A stretch of DNA of 15,000 nt from NCBI GenBank assembly GCA_030674155.1, contig CM060318.1, positions 75,426,312-75,441,311 of the forward strand, in the 5' to 3' direction. The notes below the pieces were generated by a model. The model ran no database searches. It saw only the letters and a program-made list of their open reading frames with translations, and had not been told where the DNA came from. Origin of the DNA: Stramonita haemastoma (taxonomy: Eukaryota > Mollusca > Gastropoda > Neogastropoda > Muricidae). This document shows, piece after piece, positions 9,050-15,000 of this stretch (the first letter of the stretch is position 1; every line of letters begins with the position of its first letter). The position numbers and the translations under genes were made by a program.

Positions 9050-9465
9050 GGGTGATTTCTTGGCAGAGGGGTTTAATGCTCTCGACTTGAATTTTGAAGG
9101 CATGTGGTTCAAACCCATAGGAAGCCCAATTTTTCTCCCTCTTCTCCCTTCCATTATGCATTGAGTGGTGGGTGACCTGTGAGTGCTAGTCTTTCGGGGA
9201 AGACAATGAGACACGATCACGCGTGCAATATGCGTCTAATACACGTGAAAGAGCCCATAGCAGTAAAGAAAGCTTTGTGCAAAAAAAGAAAATTGATAAA
9301 ATTGCACCGTCAAGGGTAAACAGGTACAAACACAGAAAGTAAAATAAAGTAACAAAAAGGTCGGAAATAAAGAAGAAAAAGAAGAAAGCGCTGCAACGTA
9401 GCGGCTTATATGTCACTTTTCCTGCTAAGTGCAGACTGCGTTTCACACCGAGAAAGCCATTAAGA
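9050..9465 (+). repeat. tRNA-derived SINE (copy C), near full length, diverged
   Basis: The 5' head has an A box (TGGCAGAGGGG, 9061-9071) and a perfect B box (GGTTCAAACCC, 9106-9116) with a five-base T-stem TGTGG:CCATA, so it is of RNA polymerase III type. A central domain follows (TGAGTGGTGGGTGACC...CTAGTCTTTCGG, about 9160-9200; ACACGTGAAAGAGCCCA, 9241-9257). The 3' part (GCGTTTCACACCGAGAAA, about 9438-9456) parallels TTTCACACAGAGAAATC in the minus-strand SINE at 11739-12084. Boundaries are approximate. It encodes no protein and would rely on a partner LINE for retrotransposition. Confidence 0.75.
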
Positions 9466-9507
9466 GAAAAGTATCGATTTTCTGTTTTGTTTACCGCCAG
9501 ATTTGCT

Positions 9508-9549
9508 AAACAAACAAACAAACAAACAAACAAACAAACAAACAAAAAA
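9508..9549. repeat. (CAAA)n microsatellite
   Basis: About ten CAAA units running into an A run. It begins about 40 bases after the apparent 3' end of the SINE at 9050-9465, so it may derive from that element's tail. Confidence 0.95.
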
Positions 9550-9562
9550 ACATGTGTTCATG

Positions 9563-9649
9563 CATACATACATACATACATACATACATACATACATACC
9601 ATACATACATACATACATACATACATACATACATACATACATACATACA

Positions 9650-9678
<29 letters not shown>
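9563..9678. repeat. (CATA)n microsatellite
   Basis: About 29 tetranucleotide units with one phase slip (ATACC near 9598). The long Tyr-Ile-His-Thr and Met-Tyr-Val-Cys readings are artefacts of it. Confidence 0.96.
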
Positions 9679-9680
<2 letters not shown>

Positions 9681-9867
9681 TCATATTTACGTACGTACAT
9701 TCGTACTTACGTATAACCATAATACTTTTCCTTGATTTTGTGTAAAAATAACGATGTTACAAAATCTCGAGAAAACGTAATCTGGAGTGGAGTTAAAGTT
9801 TCGCATAAGGCCTCTGATGTTCACGCAAAACCAACTACCTTCTAGCCAGTACACAGAGAACAGCCAT

Positions 9868-10110
<243 letters not shown>

Positions 10111-10389
10111 AGTCAGATAAACAAAGAGAGAATTCACTAGAGTCTTTCTTTAACCAGGCATCCACGTTTACTTGTATTCCTTCTCACACACATTGTCTTC
10201 TTTCCTGCCTAATGACTCTGAAGTCTGGCTTTGTCTGCAGAATGTAGGTTTTTCTGAATAATCCAGGCTTACCATTCTGATCGACTGGCCACTTAGCCAC
10301 TGTGCTGGAGAACTTGTCTTTTTCTACTGCACAAATCCGGGATGGCAGCGATTCAGAGCTCTCAGTGTTTTAACTGGCTGCTGATGCTG
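10111..10389. other. Unannotated intronic sequence before the LINE remnant
   Basis: No gene or repeat is recognised. The LINE reading frame continues open upstream of 10390 for a short distance, but it no longer resembles reverse transcriptase sequence. Confidence 0.45.
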
Positions 10390-10800
10390 CTAACAGCAGA
10401 CAGTGAAAGATGGATACAGGCAATGGAGATGACATGCTTTGGCAAACTCCTTGGCATTTCATTCAGAGATCATATCACTAATGAAGAAGTGAAAACTAGA
10501 ATACAGAATGCCATCGGTCCATATGAAGAGCTCCTAACTACAGTGCAAAAACGCAAGCTTAAGTGGCACGGGCACGTCACACGATCATCTAGACTGGCCA
10601 AGACTGTCTTACAGGGAACAGTAAGGGGAGGGAGACGAAAAGGCAGACAGAGGAAACGATAGGAAGACAACATCAGAGAGTGGACAGGCTTTGGGTGGAG
10701 CGACCTGTTACGGAGGTTGGGAGACCGTGGGGAGTGAAGGAAGCTGGCTGCAGACTCTTCAGTTGTGCCCCCACGGTCCACGGGATTACGGGACAGGTGA
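10390..10800 (+). pseudogene. LINE (non-LTR retrotransposon) ORF2 C-terminal remnant
   Basis: The frame starting at 10390 reads LTADSE, then CFGKLLGISFRDH, ITNEEV, LKWHGHVTR, LQGTVRGGRRKGR and DNIREWTG. This is the conserved C-terminal tail after the reverse transcriptase domain of animal LINE ORF2 proteins. The frame is broken by TAG at 10660 and TGA at 10735, and the homologous reading continues beyond each (EDNIREWTG; RKLAADSSVVP) to a final TGA at 10798. The catalytic reverse transcriptase and endonuclease domains are absent, as in a 5'-truncated copy. A (GGTGAA)n tail follows. The clade is not assigned, and the copy is not functional. Confidence 0.85.
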
Positions 10801-10815
10801 AGGTGAAGGTGAAGA
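10796..10815 (+). repeat. (GGTGAA)n LINE 3' tail
   Basis: About three GGTGAA units start at the terminal stop codon of the LINE remnant. Short tandem tails of this kind mark the 3' end of several non-LTR retrotransposon clades, which supports the end of the element lying here. Confidence 0.55.
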
Positions 10816-10876
10816 TGCTGCTGCTAGGCTCTCATCTACCTTTGCTGCCGGTTGATACCTTCTTGCAGAAAGACCT

Positions 10877-10921
10877 TAATGAATAAGCACTCGTGTGCTT
10901 TTTTTTCCTTACATCCAGTCA
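10877..10921 (-). repeat. Family D repeat, 3'-end fragment (copy 5)
   Basis: TAATGAATAAGCACTCGTGTG, then CTTTTTTTTCC and TTACATCCAGTC, match the hairpin end of the family. The AAGCAC/GTGCTT arms (10885-10890, 10895-10900) form a perfect 6-base stem with a TCGT loop. Only about 45 bases remain. It lies about 60 bases downstream of the LINE tail. Confidence 0.65.
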
Positions 10922-10945
10922 CTGCTCTTAACAGGGATTACATCA

Positions 10946-11261
<316 letters not shown>

Positions 11262-11424
11262 GAGAAATATGTAAACGTAAACACACATGCGCTTAAGTGA
11301 GAAAAGTAGCGCGCAGTCTAAGCACTCGGAACTCGCTTACAGTTCTAACTACGCTCTGACGCGAAGAAAACTAGTTCTCCCTATCATATGTCTTACCTTC
11401 ACGCTGTTATTTGAAATAAGCCGT

Positions 11425-11736
11425 GTGCACTTTAATGCCGCGTACAGGTAAAGGTGTCCTATAACCGAGGCGGTCGTAGAAGAGCGATGTGTCAGAGACC
11501 TCAGCTTCTCTAGGGGCCAGCCTGTTGAGGGCAGCGCCCATCTCCTCTCCCTCGCTCCTTTACCTTCCCCGACCATAAAGAGGGCGGGTACTCATTTACA
11601 GCTGGGTGAACTGGGGGGAGTGTACTGTAGCCAAGGCGCGCTAATGGTCTTCCATCCGATTGGTAACCATGTTCAATACTGCTTAACCTTAGCATGGGGA
11701 AAGCGAGTGCTCTGACCTCTGAGCTATCCCGTCTCC
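11425..11736 (-). repeat. SINE copy B: tRNA-like A box joined to a 5S rRNA-like promoter
   Basis: Read on minus, the element starts GGAGACGGGATAGCTCAGAG and contains a tRNA A box (TAGCTCAGAGGTCAGAGC, 11726-11709), resembling the 5' half of a tRNA such as tRNA-Ala. Next, 11686-11646 contains TTAAGCAG, 10 bases, GGTTA, 6 bases, GGATGGAAGACC. This matches the internal control region of animal 5S rRNA genes with identical spacing (AAGCAG, GGTTA, GGATGGGAGACC). A body with no coding content follows to about 11425. It lies directly 3' of SINE copy A on the same strand. The left boundary is approximate. It is too short and rearranged to be a 5S or tRNA gene. Confidence 0.7.
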
Positions 11737-11738
11737 TT

Positions 11739-12084
11739 GTATCGTATCGTTATGTATACAACTTCCGTCACAGCAGATTTCTCTGTGTGAAATTTGGGCT
11801 GCTCTCCCTGAGGAGCCACAAGAGCAACGCCACCCAATGCTTTGTTTTATTTTCCAGCGCATTTGGTTCCATATCAGAGTGGCTTCATGGCTAATTTCTA
11901 CAACATTTTACCAGGGAAAAGGTTGTCTTGTTGCTGTGGCTCCGTTTATCGACTCGTCCAAAAAGACAAGCACCCAGACCGCCACGTAAGGTCTAGTGGA
12001 TAGAAGGAAAAGCTCGGGCTCATGGGGATCAAACCGACACTGTTTACTTTCCAAGCAGAAACATTACCTCTAGACCACCGATCC
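11739..12084 (-). repeat. tRNA-derived SINE (copy A), full length with internal deletion
   Basis: Read on minus from 12084: a tRNA-like head with A box TGGTCTAGAGGT (12077-12066) and B box GGTTTGATCCC (12035-12025). A central domain follows (CCACTAGACCTTACGTGG, GGTCTGGGTGCTTGTCTTT, CGATAAACGGAG), then GGTGGCGTTGCTC, and a 3' region AGAGCAGCCCAAATTTCACA. It ends in an ATAC/ATACG-type tail (11739-11766). This layout matches the SINE type I know from gastropod genomes, except that the usual GTCCCGTGTGCAGC-type block between CGATAAACGGAG and CCACAGCAAC is missing. SINE copy B adjoins its tail. Confidence 0.78.
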
Positions 12085-12885
12085 ACACACACACAGTTCA
12101 TGTGACTGTTGCGACTGATCCGTTTCATTTTTCGTTATGGTTCAGGTCAAAATCCTAATCAGTTATTGATATGATCTAAGTTGCCGAAGGCTGCTTTACA
12201 ATGCTGTTCTGTTTTCGAATGTTATGTTGAGGTTGTATTTGGCATCCCCAGTGGGGATTCTGAGAGTCTGGCAGTATGAATAGCATCCCCACTTTCTGGA
12301 AATTGTGTGCAAAGAATACCCTCTTTTCTGTCTCTCCCTTTGTTTCTGCCTTGTTCTTTTTCTTTCCTGCCACCTCCTTCTTGTCTATTTTCTGCCTTCC
12401 TGGTCAGCTCTCATGCCTTCTTTCAAGACAGATTTAAAAGATAATAACTCTCTCCCATGCCAAAGTCGGATACGCTGGGCCTGACTAGCCAGGCGCTTAA
12501 CGGCAGCGTAACGTATTTTCGCTCATACACACAGACGATTTTTGCTGTCTAAGCGTTCGATGAAAAAGACGATGGACTTTGGCCATGGCAAGCGTTCGGC
12601 ATGACAACACGTATTCTCTGTACAGGAGAAACATCATCTGAGGTCGGGATATGGGAAGAACAAGTGGAGTGAAAATTGTTGTGACATTTGGTCCTCAACA
12701 ATGTTAGTAAACTTGATAATGGTCCTACTTGATAATGAGCTGTTCAATGGTTTTGTATACCTGAAGCCTTGAGTTCAGTACACAACCTCAGCGAGAAAGA
12801 CCAGGGCTCAAAAGGTGTTATAGCTCTCTATGGCTGTTGAAAAGCTACACATACGCGGGCGCACACAGACACACACACACACTTA
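12085..12885. other. Unannotated intronic sequence
   Basis: No exon or RNA gene is recognised. Pyrimidine-rich sequence occupies about 12320-12420. The stretch 12460-12640 has more GC (for example GGCGCTTAACGGCAGCG) and could be a further old repeat, but nothing in the window matches it. A short CA run at 12867-12882 leads into the TATC array. Confidence 0.45.
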
Positions 12886-12934
<49 letters not shown>

Positions 12935-12935
12935 C

Positions 12936-12991
<56 letters not shown>

Positions 12992-13136
12992 CTCTAATCT
13001 ATCTTCTATCTACTTCTCTACTCTATCTATCTATCTATCTATCTATCTACCTATCTATCTATCTATCTATCACTACAATTCATCGATCGATCGATCGATT
13101 CTATCTATCTATCTATCTATCTATCTACCTACCTAC

Positions 13137-13232
<96 letters not shown>

Positions 13233-13234
13233 AT
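12886..13234. repeat. (TATC)n microsatellite array, about 350 bases
   Basis: TATC units with interruptions, a short (CGAT)n palindromic segment at about 13082-13099, and (CTAC)n at about 13125-13139. The 15-base end sequence ATCACTACAATTCAT at 13069-13083 recurs with one change at 13233-13247, so the array and its flank have duplicated at least once. Tyr-Leu-Ser-Ile readings are artefacts. Confidence 0.96.
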
Positions 13235-13247
13235 CACTTCAATTCAT

Positions 13248-13614
13248 ATACTGTTTTGAACCTGGCAAGATGTACCAGCACCTATCTGATTTCATTGAAG
13301 AGAGAGTTCTAAGCATTCACAGATGTTCATCTAGGACGGTATCTCTGCTAGCTTGTGGTTTAACATTTGTGGCAGTTTAGCTTAAAACCATAGTTCTGAT
13401 TCTCTGGTTGTGTCTTTTACCTTTTTAAATGTAATGGTTTTGTGGTAATTTTTGTTTTATTTGTGTGTGAGTTTCTTTCTATGATGCTCTAGAAACGGTT
13501 GTCTTTTTGTGTATTATAGCAATCAAGGTTCAAATATGTTCATTCTTTTCTTTGATTTTGTTACACAGAATCTGCTAACAGTGTCACCGAACCTTACAGT
13601 TGTGCATATGTGGT

Positions 13615-13616
<2 letters not shown>
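13248..13616. other. Unannotated intronic sequence
   Basis: T-rich sequence with no recognised gene or repeat. ACCTTACAG at about 13591-13599 resembles a 3' splice site, but no coding exon with a matching donor follows it. Confidence 0.45.
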
Positions 13617-13692
<76 letters not shown>

Positions 13693-13758
13693 AGCACGCG
13701 CGCGCGTGTGTGTGTGAGTGTGTGAGTGTGTGTGTGTGTGTGTGTGTGCGTGCGTATT
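13617..13758. repeat. (GT)n microsatellite with GCGC and GTGA interruptions
   Basis: GT units with a CGCGAGCACGCGCGCG core around 13688-13705 and GAGT interruptions near 13717-13727. It is one of two GT arrays in the last 310 bases before the second opsin exon. Confidence 0.95.
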
Positions 13759-13780
13759 TATTTTATTTATTTAATTATAA

Positions 13781-13827
13781 TTCTTTTTTGTTTCGAGAAT
13801 AATAAAACAAGCACATTTGTGTGTTTG
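13781..13827 (-). repeat. Family D repeat, 3'-end fragment (copy 4)
   Basis: TTCTTTTTTGTTTCGAGAAT, then AATAAAACAAGCACATTTGTG, aligns with the 3' end of the family (TTCTTTTATTTCGAGGATAATG...AAGCAC). On minus it runs into an A+T-rich tail and then a CA array. It lies about 100 bases upstream of the opsin acceptor. Confidence 0.6.
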
Positions 13828-13920
13828 CGTGCGTACGTGCATGTGTGCATGTGTATGCGTGCGTACGTGCGCGTGCATGCGTGTGTGTGTGTGTGTGTGT
13901 GTGTGTGCATGTGTGTGTGT
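13819..13920. repeat. GT-rich array abutting the opsin exon 2 acceptor
   Basis: GCGT, ACGTGC and ATGTGTGC variants followed by a purer GT run to 13920. It is separated from the CAG acceptor by only a few bases (CCTACAG, 13921-13927) and so occupies the place of the polypyrimidine tract. Confidence 0.93.
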
Positions 13921-13927
13921 CCTACAG

Positions 13928-14061
13928 GTACCGCAGTCTCAGGACGTCCAGCAATCTGCTAGTGGTGAACTTGGCGGTGGGGGACCTGCTAATGTGTGTG
14001 CTGGACTTTCCCCTCTTCGTCACCGCCTCCTTCCTGCAGCACTGGCCCTTCGGCAAAAGAG
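13928..14061 (+). CDS. Opsin-family GPCR, second coding exon (loop 1, TM2, loop)
   Basis: The exon is 134 bases: one base completes Arg120, then 44 codons (residues 121-164) and one base of the next codon, so it ends in phase 1. The acceptor is CCTACAG and the donor is AGAG|GTGCGT. Residues 121-128 (YRSLRTSS) are intracellular loop 1, with the SLRT-x-SN motif typical of r-opsins. TM2 is about 129-152, with NLAVGD and Asp139 at class A position 2.50. Residues 153-164 contain the W-P-F-G motif of opsin extracellular loop 1, and the conserved TM3 Cys would lie in the next exon, outside the window. The exon joins the one at 5032-5390 in frame. Microsatellites press on both splice sites, so its inclusion could vary. 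An opsin call is favoured over other class A GPCRs because the SLRT loop and W-x-F-G occur together. Confidence 0.87.
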
Positions 14062-14065
14062 GTGC

Positions 14066-14066
14066 G

Positions 14067-14163
<97 letters not shown>
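14066..14163. repeat. (CT)n microsatellite abutting the opsin exon 2 donor
   Basis: CT units with several CC slips, starting four bases after the donor GT. Transcribed from + it is a long polypyrimidine (CU) tract of the type that PTB-family splicing repressors bind. Confidence 0.96.
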
Positions 14164-14164
<1 letters not shown>

Positions 14165-14166
14165 CT

Positions 14167-14280
14167 TGGTTAGTTGGCTGGCTGGCTTGTTGGTTGGTTG
14201 GTTGGCTGGTTGGTTGGTTGGCTGGATGGTTGGTTGGTTAGTTGGTTGTCTGGTTGGTTGGCTGGTTGGCTGGCTGGTTT
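14167..14280. repeat. (TTGG)n microsatellite with GCTGG variants
   Basis: TTGG, CTGG and TTAG tetranucleotide units. It joins the CT array on the left and is separated by about 25 bases from the ATT tail of the family D copy on the right. Confidence 0.93.
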
Positions 14281-14306
14281 CTGTCTTGCTGCATGTTTGT
14301 CTGTTC

Positions 14307-14500
14307 TTTTTATTATTATTATTCTTTTATTTCGAGGATAATGGAATAAGCACTCATGTGCTTTTTTAACAACCAGTCCCCGTTTGAATGCAGTTTTGTA
14401 AATGTTGTCGTCCGTTCCCACCCGCACATAATGGCCTACACTTCCCAAAAAAAGGAACAGATTTTAACGTGTGCGGAAGATGTTCTGTGTGAGTTTGCAT
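14307..14500 (-). repeat. Family D repeat, copy 3, with (ATT)n tail
   Basis: The body at 14322-14500 aligns with copies 1 and 2 (TTCTTTTATTTCGAGGATAATG, AAGCACTCATGTGCTT, TGCAGTTTTGTAAAT, TTCCCACCCGCACATAATGG, GGAACAGATTTTAACGTG). On minus its 3' end runs into (AAT)n (14310-14322), as in LINE-mobilised retroposons. Similarity fades near 14500. Confidence 0.8.
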
Positions 14501-15000
14501 GAACATCACTGTCTCCATTCTCTCTCTGTCTGTCTTGAAGTTGTAGATGGTCGATTGAGACAGCCTGCCCAGCTTTCATTTCTGGTTTCTAAAAAGAAAG
14601 AAAAGAGAAGACCCAAAACAAAGCTAAATAAAATGAAAACAAAACCTTGCCGAAGTTCCTTTATATTACGTGAAAAAAACACCACCATACCACCACAACC
14701 ACCACCAACTAGCTAAACAACACCCCCCTTCCGCCATTTTGTATGGTTCCCATCCATTTCTACGATGTTTCACATAAGATCAGTTAGTTTATGTCGTGCC
14801 TACACTAATTGTTGGTAGTATGGAAAGCTTTGAGAGAGAGGGTAAGGAGGAGGAAGGGTGGAGGGTCTAATAATTATTGAAAAAGACAATGGATAAATGA
14901 AACTACGAGTAGTGCTTACATTGCTGACTAAAAAAAGAAAAGGAACTCCAAAAACAAAGATAGAAGTCTCATGATGTCATTCTGATGACCTATATGGGGA

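Larger units (their letters stand above)
14062..15000 (+). other. Opsin intron 2 (5' part, runs off the window)
   Basis: It begins GTGCGT, a plausible but not ideal donor, and enters a CT tract within four bases. It holds the CT, TTGG and ATT arrays and a family D copy, then from about 14501 to the end ordinary A-rich intron sequence including a CCA-rich patch near 14683-14708. No further exon is recognised before 15000. Confidence 0.75.

Noticed and set aside
9050..9120. tRNA gene
   Set aside because: A and B boxes and a T-stem are present, but no acceptor stem or clean anticodon stem forms, and a SINE body follows directly.
11646..11686. 5S rRNA gene
   Set aside because: Only the internal control region is present, preceded by a tRNA-like head instead of the 5S 5' half and followed by unrelated sequence; it is better explained as part of a SINE.
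12886..13234. CRISPR-like array
   Set aside because: Regular repeats without unique spacers; it is a tetranucleotide microsatellite in a eukaryotic genome.
13591..13599. Additional 3' splice site (ACCTTACAG)
   Set aside because: The following sequence is a GT microsatellite with no coding exon or donor, and the opsin frame needs the acceptor at 13927.

Overview
The window is animal nuclear DNA that is mostly non-coding. It is packed with simple-sequence repeats and short retroposons and carries two exons of one protein-coding gene. No bacterial-style genes, operons, CRISPR arrays or intact RNA genes are visible. Consensus splice sites, tRNA-derived SINEs, a decayed LINE and long GT, GA, GACA, TATC and TACA arrays point to a metazoan. 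The SINE architecture and the rhabdomeric-type opsin make a mollusc, probably a gastropod, the best guess. That assignment is inferred from family resemblance and was not tested by a search.

The one real gene is an opsin-family G-protein-coupled receptor on the + strand. A probable 3' splice site at 4526 opens an exon with about 505 bases of 5' untranslated sequence containing upstream ORFs. Coding starts at 5032 and runs through a long N-terminus and TM1 to a consensus donor at 5390/5391. An intron of 8,537 bases follows. The second coding exon, 13928-14061, encodes the first intracellular loop, TM2 and the start of the first extracellular loop, and ends at a donor at 14061/14062. The two exons join in frame (phase 2) and align with r-opsins and melanopsins. 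TM3 onward, with the DRY-type motif and the retinal lysine, lies beyond the right edge.

Layout: 1-900 compound microsatellites; 900-4526 mostly featureless upstream or upstream-intron sequence with one dispersed-repeat copy (about 2841-3022), a GT array, a paired E-box palindrome (3862-3889) and a CA/GT foldback; 4527-5390 opsin exon; 5391-13927 intron 1, holding a foldback, a 160-base GT tract, a drifting pentamer array, four retroposon copies or fragments, a decayed LINE 3' end, two SINEs in tandem, and several long microsatellites; 13928-14061 opsin exon, pressed between a GT tract and a CT tract; 14062-15000 intron 2 with CT and TTGG arrays and another repeat copy.

The points most worth a second look are the microsatellite-bounded opsin exon, the paired E-boxes upstream of the opsin start, a SINE that appears to join a tRNA-like A box to a 5S rRNA internal promoter, and a retroposon family with all five copies in one orientation whose 3' tails run into microsatellites in at least three cases. 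I found no defence system, gene cluster or other wholly new system.
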